41,368 nt of DNA from an uncultured Bacteroidales bacterium (GTDB lineage Bacteria; Bacteroidota; Bacteroidia; Bacteroidales; Paludibacteraceae), in NCBI GenBank assembly GCA_900316005.1, contig ONBH01000029.1, positions 1 through 41,368 of the forward strand. The letters run 5' to 3'. Within the stretch, counting starts at the first letter, position 1; every line of letters begins with the position of its first letter. The translations under genes and the position numbers were made by a program. The notes under the pieces were generated by a model. It was not told where the DNA came from, did not search any database, and worked only from the letters and a program-made list of their open reading frames with translations. Shown in pieces: positions 1 through 8,371 of this stretch.

Positions 1-46
1 AAAAAAATTGCATCTGCTGCATTTTTTTGGCTTTTTTGGGGAATTT
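1..46. repeat. Hairpin repeat, copy 1 (cut by window edge)
   Basis: The sequence TGCA-TCTGC-TGCA, then T7, GGC, T6 and GGGG, is repeated almost exactly at 744-776, giving a 33-bp direct repeat. The complete second copy folds into a hairpin with A-rich and T-rich sides, so it looks like a bidirectional intrinsic terminator. This copy lies just past the stop codon of the minus-strand protease gene, where it would end that transcript. Its left arm is partly outside the window. Confidence 0.6.
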
Positions 47-56
47 ATATTATTTA

Positions 57-497
57 TCACAATTCTATATCACCTTGCGATGGAGAACGAAACTGAAAAG
101 TAGTGCGGCTATCTTTATTCGTAATCACAAAGTCTGTCTCAACGATGATATCCATTCCTATAAGCAAATCATAGTCATCAATATCAGTAGAATAGACCTC
201 CACATCTTTAATAATCTTTCCATTAGGAAGAGCAATATGCACCATATAAGTACTGCTGATTTTATCGCCGCCTATACCCATTACACTTCCCTGCCTGAGA
301 GGGTTAAGGTGAAGTGCTTCTATAATACGTGGCGAAACAATCGTGAACTGAGCACCAGTATCCCACGCTGCTCTTTCCGTATGGAAATGAGGTGGAATAG
401 ACATGTGAGGCGAAATTTTGACGGCCGGTAAAACTACAGCCTCAGTGATTATAGCTTCGGCTAAGCACTTATACTCTTTCCTGAAAGAATGATTCAT
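57..497 (-). CDS. Retropepsin-like aspartic protease family protein
   Basis: A 146-aa protein of the retropepsin-like fold. It has the active-site loop Asp-Thr-Gly-Ala (AAWDTGAQFTIV, about residues 43-54), a glycine-rich flap candidate (MGIGGDK) and the psi-loop motif LLIGMDII near residue 112. As one chain of this size it should dimerise to build the two-aspartate site, as family members do. No signal peptide or membrane segment is visible, so it is probably cytoplasmic. The ATG lies inside the 3' end of the preceding 65-aa gene (29-bp overlap), so the two are translationally coupled and share the promoter at 695-726. The substrate is unknown. The assignment rests on motifs only. Confidence 0.75.
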   Translation of the reverse strand: MNHSFRKEYKCLAEAIITEAVVLPAVKISPHMSIPPHFHTERAAWDTGAQFTIVSPRIIEALHLNPLRQGSVMGIGGDKISSTYMVHIALPNGKIIKDVEVYSTDIDDYDLLIGMDIIVETDFVITNKDSRTTFQFRSPSQGDIEL

Positions 498-666
498 ACA
501 ACTCTATAGGCATATCAGTAATGAGATGAGCTTTGCGCTCGGGTCTATAACTACCGGGCTTCACATGGTAAAACGTACAACGCATCTTATGCTCTGTATT
601 TCTCGGATTTTTAGGTATCTCAACGACCTGATAATCTGCTAATCTTAGGTTTTTTAAGTCAATCAT
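469..666 (-). CDS. 65-aa protein encoded with the retropepsin-like protease
   Basis: A small soluble protein of 65 aa starting MIDLKNLRLADYQVVEIPK. I recognise no family. The ATG is about 25 nt from the predicted transcription start of a consensus promoter. Its last 29 bp overlap the start of the protease gene. Overlap, small size and common promoter suggest the two act together, for example as a substrate, partner or inhibitor of the protease. That is inference from arrangement only. Confidence 0.65.
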   Translation of the reverse strand: MIDLKNLRLADYQVVEIPKNPRNTEHKMRCTFYHVKPGSYRPERKAHLITDMPIELYESFFQERV

Positions 667-694
667 AGTTAATTTCTTCTTTGATTCTCGGGTG

Positions 695-726
695 CAAAGG
701 TACTACTTTTTTTTGATATGAGCAAA
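695..726 (-). promoter_or_regulatory. Promoter of the 65-aa/retropepsin unit
   Basis: On the minus strand TTTG (723-726) is followed after 20 nt by TACCTTTG (695-702), the Bacteroidetes -33/-7 arrangement. The -33 end touches the A-rich arm of the neighbouring hairpin repeat. Confidence 0.7.
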
Positions 727-776
727 AAAAAAGCCAAAAAAAATGCATCTGCTGCATTTTTTTGGCTTTTTTGGGG
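725..776. terminator. Hairpin repeat, copy 2: probable bidirectional terminator
   Basis: The inverted repeat consists of AAAAAGCC, A8 and TGCA, a TCTGC loop, then TGCA, T7 and GGCTTTTTT. It is flanked by A on one side and T on the other, so it could terminate in both directions. It lies downstream of the minus-strand antitoxin-like unit and directly upstream of the next minus-strand promoter. The right half is the second copy of the repeat at 9-41. Confidence 0.65.
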
Positions 777-839
777 GAATTTGCAGATACTAATTTGAGT
801 CCCACAGTTGTGGATGATTACCTTTTTAGTGAGGCGAGG

Positions 840-926
840 TTATTTTATTCCAAGCTGTGAAGGAAGTAATTCCGGATTATTACGCGTATCCCATTTAGCT
901 TGCGGCGACCATTTTATGTTTACCAT
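840..926 (-). pseudogene. Truncated RelE/ParE-like toxin fragment (28 aa)
   Basis: A 28-codon ORF starts MVNIKWSPQAKW and ends ..LLPSQLGIK. Its first twelve residues look like the first beta strand of RelE/ParE-family toxins (pattern hxIxWSxxAxxD). It starts inside the last codons of the antitoxin-like gene, in the usual antitoxin-toxin order. A complete toxin would be about 95-110 aa, so only the N-terminus survives. Nothing after the stop continues the family in this frame. The toxin identity is an inference from a very short stretch. Confidence 0.45.
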
Positions 927-1276
927 AACGCTGATTCTGCTTCTAAATCTTCTTGCGAAATACATAATCCGGCTTCATAGTCATGCAAACCTTGTCGTAT
1001 AAATTCTTTCACTTCTGAACTGGTAAACTGACATGGAGCAGTTGCATCAACGGGTGCTATACTCATATGTTCGTGAGCCCAAGCCTCAAGGACCTCATCA
1101 TTATACCAATCGGGCATTCCGAGTTTTTTCGACTTCTGCTGAGCCTTTACAGCAAAATAGTGAGCTAAAATATTGCGAACTTCCACCAATTCTTCTTCAT
1201 TTTGCATTTGAGAAATGGCATCAAATATTTGCGCTTTATATTTTCCAGACATTGGTTTTGTTACTGTTGACTGCAT
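920..1276 (-). CDS. Antitoxin-like protein, 118 aa
   Basis: The ATG at 1274-1276 starts MQSTVTKPMSGKYKAQIF; a longer reading frame upstream would run through the promoter. Residues 10-75 (helical, with ..NILAHYFAVKAQQ.. and ..EAWAHEHMSIAP) resemble small Bacteroidales antitoxins that I know from pairs with PIN or RelE toxins. The C-terminal stretch EFIRQGLHDYEAGLCISQED resembles the toxin-binding tail of other type II antitoxins. It overlaps a truncated RelE/ParE-like ORF by 7 bp. The gene looks intact while its toxin does not, so it may be a solitary antitoxin. Family assignment is from memory of motifs and needs a profile search. Confidence 0.55.
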   Translation of the reverse strand: MQSTVTKPMSGKYKAQIFDAISQMQNEEELVEVRNILAHYFAVKAQQKSKKLGMPDWYNDEVLEAWAHEHMSIAPVDATAPCQFTSSEVKEFIRQGLHDYEAGLCISQEDLEAESALW

Positions 1277-1306
1277 AATTTTGTCCCTTTCTTCAAATTT
1301 TGCTTG

Positions 1307-1337
1307 CAAAGTTACTACAAAAATTTGGAATACACAA
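1307..1337 (-). promoter_or_regulatory. Promoter of the antitoxin-like gene
   Basis: Minus-strand TTG (1335-1337), 20 nt, then TAACTTTG (1307-1314). It lies 31 bp from the ATG and fixes the start at 1276. Confidence 0.6.
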
Positions 1338-1377
1338 GGATTTGAGGAAAAAAATGCAAATTTTACGATGAATAACG

Positions 1378-1403
1378 AAAAACGAGCCCGAGAGCTCGTT
1401 TTT
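1378..1403 (-). terminator. Bidirectional intrinsic terminator after pckA
   Basis: Perfect 10-bp arms AAAAACGAGC and GCTCGTTTTT around a 6-nt loop. It is 55 bp past the pckA stop codon, and its T-run on the minus strand fits termination of pckA. The A/T symmetry would let it work in both directions. Confidence 0.8.
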
Positions 1404-1457
1404 CGTACGTTGGCCGTTGACGTTGGCTGATGGCCGTTGGCGTTGGCGTTGACCTTA

Positions 1458-3062
<1,605 letters not shown>

Positions 3063-3103
3063 ACCTTTTATCGATTTAAATAACGTTTTTCTCATTGAGC
3101 TTA

Positions 3104-3135
3104 CAAAATTAGTGCTTTTTTCTGACATGACCAAA
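3104..3135 (-). promoter_or_regulatory. pckA promoter
   Basis: Minus-strand TTTG (3132-3135), 20 nt, then TAATTTTG (3104-3111). This gives a 5' leader of about 35 nt before the ATG at 3062. It is divergent from the tsaC promoter. Confidence 0.65.
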
Positions 3136-3232
3136 TTTTCTTGCATTTTTTCGAAAAAAACAAAAAAAATGACAAGTCCACATGACAAAATATGTTTTTT
3201 AGCATGTTTATTTGTGTTTTTTAGCATAAAAA

Positions 3233-3264
3233 TTTGGTCAATACAGAAAAAAGCAGTACTTTTG
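3233..3264 (+). promoter_or_regulatory. tsaC promoter
   Basis: TTTG (3233-3236), 20 nt, then TACTTTTG (3257-3264). The spacer resembles that of the pckA promoter (GTCA..ACAGAAAAAAGCA). It leaves a leader of about 135 nt before tsaC. Confidence 0.7.
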
Positions 3265-3333
3265 CACCGTGTTTTTCATGGTATTAGATTTAAGGTTAAG
3301 AGAGATTGGGTTGTCGCGATGACAATCCTTTCT

Positions 3334-3372
3334 TTTTTCTCCCCCTCAAGGTAACCCCATGGGGGAGAAAAA
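3334..3372 (+). other. Hairpin in the tsaC leader
   Basis: Perfect 12-bp arms TTTTTCTCCCCC and GGGGGAGAAAAA around a 15-nt loop, between promoter and start codon. It is not followed by a T-run, so it is not a simple terminator on this strand. It resembles the C/G-rich dispersed palindromes elsewhere in the window. It is followed by AATTGATAGTTGA-type short repeats. Confidence 0.55.
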
Positions 3373-3406
3373 TTGATAGTTGACAGTTGATAATTGATAA
3401 TTTTTG

Positions 3407-3985
3407 ATGACACAGCCATTTGACATAGCGGATTTGGAGGCATGCCTGCGGGTACTACGTGCGGGTGGCATTGTGCTGTACCCCACCGACACGGTATGGG
3501 GCATCGGCTGCGATGCGACCCATGCGCAAGCCGTGCACAAGATTTATCGGCTCAAGCAGCGTAGCGACGCGAAATCTATGCTCGTGCTGCTGGCAGACGA
3601 AGAGGCGTTGAGCCATTACGTGAGCGTGCCCGCGTGCGCGCGCGATATTATAAAGGAAGAGACTGCCCGCCCGCTCACCATTATCTATCCCCGTGCGCAT
3701 GGTGTAGCCGAGAATCTCATAGCCGAAGATGGCTCATTGGGTATCCGCCTCACCTCCGAAGCCTTCACCCGGGCACTCTGCCGCCGACTGGGGCACCCGA
3801 TTGTGTCCACCTCGGCCAATATATCAGGTTGCCCCGCTGCCAAGACCTTCGCCCAAATCAGCGATGCCATCCGGCAAGGCGTGGATTACATCTGCCGTTA
3901 CCGACAGGATGACGATGCGGAAAAACTACCCTCTAAAATCATAAAAGTCACCTCCACAGGGGAAGTGACCATTATTCGGGAATAA
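3407..3985 (+). CDS. tsaC: L-threonylcarbamoyladenylate synthase (Sua5/YrdC/YwlC family)
   Basis: A 192-aa protein of the YrdC fold. It makes threonylcarbamoyl-AMP from threonine, bicarbonate and ATP for the t6A37 modification of tRNAs reading ANN codons. Characteristic features are GGIVLYPTDTVWGIGCD near residues 21-37, the KQR..KSM substrate-binding segment near 54-62 and HPIVSTSANISG near 129-140. The ATG at 3407 is used instead of an adjacent TTG. It stands alone behind its own promoter. Length is that of the short YrdC/TsaC form without the C-terminal Sua5 domain. Confidence 0.93.
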   Translation: MTQPFDIADLEACLRVLRAGGIVLYPTDTVWGIGCDATHAQAVHKIYRLKQRSDAKSMLVLLADEEALSHYVSVPACARDIIKEETARPLTIIYPRAHGVAENLIAEDGSLGIRLTSEAFTRALCRRLGHPIVSTSANISGCPAAKTFAQISDAIRQGVDYICRYRQDDDAEKLPSKIIKVTSTGEVTIIRE

Positions 3986-3994
3986 AAATGCCTT

Positions 3995-4030
3995 CAACCA
4001 TTAACCGTTAACCCTTAACCGTTAACCTTT
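3995..4030. repeat. 7-bp tandem repeat at the xseB 3' end
   Basis: Short repeats of TTAACCG/TTAACCC lie between convergent tsaC and xseB. The last codons and stop of xseB (..KVNG-stop) are read from this repeat. Confidence 0.7.
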
Positions 4031-4179
4031 AATAGGCTTTCGCAGTAGTCCAATAGTTTCTTTGCCTCATCGGCTTTCTTTTGATAGATATCCATACTCA
4101 GTGCCTCGGCCTGCTCCAGTTCCTGAACCAGAGCCTCCACACGTTTCATTGCCTCGTCATACGTCATTGTATTCTCCAT
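4015..4179 (-). CDS. xseB: Exodeoxyribonuclease VII small subunit
   Basis: A 54-aa helical protein, MENTMTYDEAMKRVEALVQ.., matching the XseB signature (YEEAMxRLExIVxxLE). XseB binds several-fold to XseA to form exonuclease VII, which degrades single-stranded DNA. xseA is not adjacent, which is unusual for Bacteroidetes. The start is set at the ATG at 4179; ATG 4167 is possible. The C-terminal KVNG and stop come from a tandem repeat, so the original end may have been replaced. Confidence 0.85.
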   Translation of the reverse strand: MENTMTYDEAMKRVEALVQELEQAEALSMDIYQKKADEAKKLLDYCESLLKVNG

Positions 4180-4189
4180 ATCTCTCAAC

Positions 4190-4237
4190 TTTAAACTCTC
4201 AACTGCACTCAACTCTCAACTCTCAACTCTCAACTAA
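4190..4237. repeat. CTCAACT heptad repeat
   Basis: About five imperfect copies of the 7-mer CTCAACT lie between the xseB start and the stop of the sugar transferase gene. This is one of many ~7-bp tandem arrays between genes in this window. Confidence 0.75.
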
Positions 4238-4239
4238 AA

Positions 4240-5457
4240 TTACTGTCCTTTTCCGCGTAGTAACACGCCGATGGTGAAGAACAGGATCTTCACATCCAGA
4301 TACAGCGACTGGTTCTCCATATAAGCTATGTCGTAATTGAGCCGCTTAATCATCTTCTCCATGGTGTCGGTATAGCCAACCTTGATGGGTCCCCAGCTTG
4401 TCAGCCCCGGCCGAATCTTATAGAGCAGGCAGTAATACGGTGCCTGTTCCTGTATCTTGTTGATAAAGAACGCCCGCTCGGGTCTGGGTCCCACCAGCGA
4501 CATATCGCCGATAAAGACGTTCCAGAGCTGCGGCAGCTCATCCAGGCGGTACTTGCGCAGCACGTGGCCTACCCTCGTCACGCGGGGGTCGTCGTCGGTC
4601 GCCAACCGGGGCGTCTCGCTCTCAGCCCCGGCGACCATCGTGCGGAACTTATAGATTCGGAACGGACGCCCAAAGCGGCCAATTCGCTCCTGACTATAGA
4701 TAACAGGTCCTTTTGACGAGCAATAGACGGCCACTGCTATCACCAGGAACAGGGGCGAAAGCAGCACCATCGATACCGCCGAAACCACCACATCCGTAAA
4801 ACGCTTGATGCATATCTCTGCATCCGACATCCGCTGCGCCGTGATACGCACCATCGGGCTCTCGTCCTCCAGTTCGCCGATGCGCGCTGCACCGTTCAGG
4901 ATATCATACACCCGCGGCACCACCAGTATCTCTTTGCCCGTCGGGAAGACCTCACGGATACGGGCATATAACTCATCCTCCTTCGCGCCATCCGGCAATG
5001 CTATCACCACCGTCTCCGGCTCCGGGTGTTTGCGGCGGGTCAGCAGCGTGATCGCCAACCGCGGGATATAACACAGGCAGAACTGCAGCCCCAACAGCAC
5101 CAGGAGCGAGGTAGTGTAACGGTGGTAGTCGGTCACCTTGTCATCGATGATGATGATAAAGAATGCCCCTAACACGATTATCAGCGTGGATAGCAGCGTC
5201 GTGAAGAACTCTTCCGACAGCTTCTTACCAAACGGCCGGAGGTAATAACCCGATAGATAATACACCACCGCGCACGCCATCGGATAGAGTATGAGGGGGG
5301 TCCAGAAACCGAAAGCCGGTATCAGCACCGTATCCACCGACAGCACCCTACCCTCATACACCAGCCAGCGGAATACCAAAAACAGTATCCACGCCATCAG
5401 GGCCGACAGGAGGTCGGCTGTCAGGTAGATGAGTTGCTGCTTGCGATGTGCCGTCAT
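4240..5457 (-). CDS. Polyprenyl glycosylphosphotransferase (bacterial sugar transferase)
   Basis: A 405-aa inner-membrane protein. Four or five N-terminal hydrophobic segments (residues about 8-130) precede a linker. The C-terminal catalytic domain of the WcaJ/WbaP type has KRFTDVVVSAVSMVLLSP (membrane re-entrant helix), IYKFRTMV, RKYRLDELPQLWNV and GDMSLVGPRPE. Such enzymes move a sugar-1-phosphate onto undecaprenyl phosphate to begin capsule, exopolysaccharide or O-antigen synthesis. No other glycan genes are nearby. The start lies 3 bp from the stop of the DUF6242 gene, so the two are cotranscribed. Sugar specificity cannot be read from the sequence. Confidence 0.92.
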   Translation of the reverse strand: MTAHRKQQLIYLTADLLSALMAWILFLVFRWLVYEGRVLSVDTVLIPAFGFWTPLILYPMACAVVYYLSGYYLRPFGKKLSEEFFTTLLSTLIIVLGAFFIIIIDDKVTDYHRYTTSLLVLLGLQFCLCYIPRLAITLLTRRKHPEPETVVIALPDGAKEDELYARIREVFPTGKEILVVPRVYDILNGAARIGELEDESPMVRITAQRMSDAEICIKRFTDVVVSAVSMVLLSPLFLVIAVAVYCSSKGPVIYSQERIGRFGRPFRIYKFRTMVAGAESETPRLATDDDPRVTRVGHVLRKYRLDELPQLWNVFIGDMSLVGPRPERAFFINKIQEQAPYYCLLYKIRPGLTSWGPIKVGYTDTMEKMIKRLNYDIAYMENQSLYLDVKILFFTIGVLLRGKGQ

Positions 5458-5460
5458 GTC

Positions 5461-6822
5461 TTACCAGAAAATACTATTCAGCCGTGCCCGATAGGCATCG
5501 GTATAGATACCTTCGGTTCCCTGACCACCTATGATATACAGGTACTCGCCATCGGTCGTTACCGAGGGTTGATAGCGCAGGCGATACCCCTCGGGGTAGC
5601 GTGATACGGTCGAATCCGCCGTTTCCCAACTCAAGCCCGCATCCTGCGAGAAACGTATCGCATCATCCAGTTGCATCGACGCATCAACGCCGCCGTACGA
5701 CTCCAGTTGGTTATGATACCATATATACGAGCGGTAGGCAAACGGCTCACGCTCCTGTTGCATGGCGGTATAATCGGTGAGGCGATAGACTGCGTCGGTC
5801 AACTCCGTTGCCGGAGCGCTGAGCTCGATGTTATAGGCTGTGGCGACCATGGTTCCCCTGCTATTGAATCCGCCGGCTATGAAGGCATGCGGGCGTTGGG
5901 CCTTGTCATTATACTCTACCGCTGCAAAGCCATAGACGGGGAAGTCCGCCGGCAAGGTATCACGTGGCAGGAGGTCGTCGCGGAGCTTTATCTCCCCCAA
6001 AACGTCCACCGTAGCCAGGTGCAGAGCCGTCTCGCCGGTACGGCGTACGAGCAGCCAGGCCTCGTCGTTGAAGCTGAGTAGCATCGTCACGGGTTCATAG
6101 CCCGGCGTGGCGTCGTGCGACCAGTTGATGCCGTCCCACGAGGTATAAACACCCGTGGCATCGGCATAGTAGAATGTCTCGGCGGTATCCACATAGCAGA
6201 TGCTACGCACGCGGCAGTCTGTAGGCAGGCCTACCGGCGTACTCTCTTTCGTCCACACGCGTGCGTTGGCGGAGGTGTAGAGACTGTTCTGGAAACCGTC
6301 ATTGGTGTAGTAGAAGAACACCCGCTCCGCCATCAGCGCCTTGCCTTCCATGGGTTGGGGCGGAGTGATCTCGGTCGCGAGTTCCTCCCATACATACAGG
6401 TCCGGGTCTATCTGGTGTACATAGACACTTATCTCATAGACCTTTTTAGCCGTGCCATCGGCAGCGGTAATGGTTACATAGATGGGCTTCTGGTTGAAGT
6501 TCAGGGTATCGGTACCGGTGAGCGAGAGCGTACGGTCGCCTATCGTCAGCAGCGATGACGACGGGATGGCGGCAAAAGTAAAACGCGGCACGACGGAATC
6601 CAATCGGGTACCAAACTTCAGCGAGTCTTTCGGATAAATCCAGCCCGTATCTACGCGGTCATCTACGACAAAGGTCGCCTCAGCCAATCCCGGGTATCGA
6701 ACGTCACCCGCAAAATAGAAGCGTTTAACCGTTGCATCCGACGACAGGGTTGTACTCGTTTTGCTCGAACAAGCGACCAAAATCGCCGAGAAAAACACCA
6801 TTATGTGCAAATATTTCTTCAT
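5461..6822 (-). CDS. DUF6242-type lipoprotein
   Basis: A 453-aa protein with a lipoprotein signal peptide (MKKYLHIMVFFSAILVAC, lipobox LVAC, Cys18). An immunoglobulin-like N-terminal part (about 30-135) is followed by kelch-like repeats with short Trp/Tyr-rich blades (YTSANARVW, YTSWDGINW, FSQDAGLSW, YIIGGQG). This matches the Bacteroidales DUF6242 architecture as I remember it, a likely beta-propeller on the outer membrane. Function is unknown. It is the first gene of a probable operon with the sugar transferase. I found no clear consensus promoter in front of it. Confidence 0.8.
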   Translation of the reverse strand: MKKYLHIMVFFSAILVACSSKTSTTLSSDATVKRFYFAGDVRYPGLAEATFVVDDRVDTGWIYPKDSLKFGTRLDSVVPRFTFAAIPSSSLLTIGDRTLSLTGTDTLNFNQKPIYVTITAADGTAKKVYEISVYVHQIDPDLYVWEELATEITPPQPMEGKALMAERVFFYYTNDGFQNSLYTSANARVWTKESTPVGLPTDCRVRSICYVDTAETFYYADATGVYTSWDGINWSHDATPGYEPVTMLLSFNDEAWLLVRRTGETALHLATVDVLGEIKLRDDLLPRDTLPADFPVYGFAAVEYNDKAQRPHAFIAGGFNSRGTMVATAYNIELSAPATELTDAVYRLTDYTAMQQEREPFAYRSYIWYHNQLESYGGVDASMQLDDAIRFSQDAGLSWETADSTVSRYPEGYRLRYQPSVTTDGEYLYIIGGQGTEGIYTDAYRARLNSIFW

Positions 6823-6856
6823 TCTAACGTATATTTCGCAATTCCTTGCTTATTTA

Positions 6857-6888
6857 TTTTGCTATATCAAAAAAAAGTATTAACTTTG
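6857..6888 (+). promoter_or_regulatory. Promoter of 5-formyl-THF cyclo-ligase gene
   Basis: TTTTG (6857-6861), 19 nt, TAACTTTG (6881-6888). It lies 22 bp before the ATG at 6910 and rules out starts further upstream. Confidence 0.8.
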
Positions 6889-6909
6889 CAGCCTAAAATA
6901 CAAACCACC

Positions 6910-7515
6910 ATGTTATTTCAGAGTCAATTCATAGAATTATACAACCGTCTGCCGTGGGTGAACATCAACAAGCACAAGTCTGCGCTACGCTCTATTGACA
7001 GCCAGAAGCGCCGTGTCATGACGGAGGACGAAGTACACGAACAGAGCCGTGCCATCGTGGCTCGCATAGCCGAGATGCCCCTATTCCGTGAGGCTAAGAC
7101 CATCATGGTTTATTACCCCATCCACAATGAGGTTGACCTGCGCCATCTGGTCAAACTCTTCCACGAAGAAAAGACCTTCCTGCTACCGGCTACCACATCG
7201 AAGAAAGACATGGAGGTTCGTCAATATATCAAGGGTCAGCCGCTCAAACGCGGTCGTTTTGGTATTCCGGAGCCCGCTACCCCGGCCTGGACGGGCTCGA
7301 TAGATCTGATTCTGGTGCCCGGCGTGGCTTTTGACAAGAAATGCCGCCGCGTCGGACGAGGTGGCGGTTACTACGACCGATTCCTCAAGCGCTACCGTGA
7401 TGCCAAGAAGGTGGGCGTGTGCTACGACTTCCAGTTGCACACCGAGGTTCCCCACAGCTGGTTTGACATACCCATGCAGTGCATCGTGACACCTACTCAG
7501 GCCATTGAATGTTAG
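6910..7515 (+). CDS. 5-formyltetrahydrofolate cyclo-ligase
   Basis: A 201-aa cytosolic enzyme that converts 5-formyl-THF to 5,10-methenyl-THF with ATP. Family motifs are KSALRSIDSQKRR at the N-terminus (the usual K..R nucleotide-binding start), VYYPIHNEVD near residue 68, DLILVPGVAFDKKCRRVG and the glycine-rich GRGGGYYDRFL near 153. The ATG at 6910 follows a consensus promoter. The 3' end overlaps the convergent 253-aa gene by 23 bp. Confidence 0.93.
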   Translation: MLFQSQFIELYNRLPWVNINKHKSALRSIDSQKRRVMTEDEVHEQSRAIVARIAEMPLFREAKTIMVYYPIHNEVDLRHLVKLFHEEKTFLLPATTSKKDMEVRQYIKGQPLKRGRFGIPEPATPAWTGSIDLILVPGVAFDKKCRRVGRGGGYYDRFLKRYRDAKKVGVCYDFQLHTEVPHSWFDIPMQCIVTPTQAIEC

Positions 7516-8254
7516 TCTGCAGCTTCGAGGCCATCTCTATATGTTTATCCGTCTCCGGCGTCAGGCGTTTCTCACCGGTGCGGTAGTAGTATATCAGGCC
7601 GTATTCCTGGCAGCTACGTAGCCGCGCATAGGGCAGTAGGTCTCGGTAATATGCTTCTACCTGGTTCCAGATATCCAAGATGAGCACATCAGCCTCTTTG
7701 CGAAGCTGCTCGATCTCGGTATAGACACGCTCCGCCGTTTTCTTGCGTACGTTATGGCTTACCTGGTGCTCCTTGAAGATGTCATAGTGCACCTTTACCT
7801 TATTAATAGCGGGGTTGTAGATGGGGAAACCGCCCATCTTGGTGCGTTCCTGTTCACCCTCAATGATGTTTTGTCCCCACACCAACAGGTCCTCCTCGCT
7901 CGATAAGTCGGGCAGGATATGACTATTCGGGTCCAGGTGGTATAATTCCTTCAACTCCTTCTTTATCTCACCGCGCACCACCGCCAGATTCAGTACCTGG
8001 ATGAAATGCGAGATATACATACGGGCATTCTGCACCAGGTGGCGGTAACGCTTGTTGGCGGATACCTTCGACTCGAAGTTGTTGTGGTACTGACTCACCA
8101 CATTCTCGAACTGCATCAGGAACTTCTGCGCTTCCGAGCGCACGTGGTAGGAGAGCACCTGCTCGTTAAAATCGGCCTCACTCGCGCGTTGTACCGCCCG
8201 TTGCAGGGCCGTCAGACGCGATTGGTCTGTGTTTGGAAGTCTTCTGTAGGGCAT
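7493..8254 (-). CDS. Conserved hypothetical protein, 253 aa
   Basis: A soluble, mostly helical protein (MPYRRLPNTDQSRLTALQ..) rich in Lys, Glu and Gln, with no signal peptide or membrane segment. I do not recognise a family. The run AERVYTEIEQLRKEADVLIL.. near residues 170-200 could form a coiled coil. It lies downstream of ddl and the polyprenyl synthase on the same strand, after about 115 bp of tandem and palindromic repeats, so it may share their transcript. It overlaps the convergent folate gene by 23 bp. Confidence 0.75.
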   Translation of the reverse strand: MPYRRLPNTDQSRLTALQRAVQRASEADFNEQVLSYHVRSEAQKFLMQFENVVSQYHNNFESKVSANKRYRHLVQNARMYISHFIQVLNLAVVRGEIKKELKELYHLDPNSHILPDLSSEEDLLVWGQNIIEGEQERTKMGGFPIYNPAINKVKVHYDIFKEHQVSHNVRKKTAERVYTEIEQLRKEADVLILDIWNQVEAYYRDLLPYARLRSCQEYGLIYYYRTGEKRLTPETDKHIEMASKLQTNIQWPE

Positions 8255-8262
8255 AATTCTAT

Positions 8263-8337
8263 TGACGATTTGACGATTTACAATTTGACGATTTACAATT
8301 TGACGATTTACAATTTTACGATTTATTTGACGATTAT
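8263..8337. repeat. Tandem repeat TTTACAATTTGACGA
   Basis: About three copies of a 15-bp unit (TTTACAATTTGACGA), built of two related 7-8-bp halves, with degenerate copies on both sides. It lies in the gap between the polyprenyl synthase and the 253-aa gene. A related TTTACAATTT stretch is at 19141-19180. Confidence 0.8.
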
Positions 8338-8340
8338 TTT

Positions 8341-8371
8341 CCCCTCCCCCTGTGGGGAGGTCGGGAGGGGT
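8341..8371. repeat. Dispersed C/G-rich palindrome, copy 1
   Basis: The sequence CCCCTCCCCCTGTGGGGAGG followed by TCGGGAGGGG is one member of an interspersed family also found at 9340-9374, 10813-10847 and 18862-18896, with a half copy near 18924-18942. It ends at the stop codon of the polyprenyl synthase gene. Confidence 0.75.

Noticed and set aside
6805..6909. Upstream extension of the 5-formyl-THF cyclo-ligase gene.
   Set aside because: A consensus promoter lies at 6857-6888, so the extension would be untranscribed. The ATG at 6910 fits.
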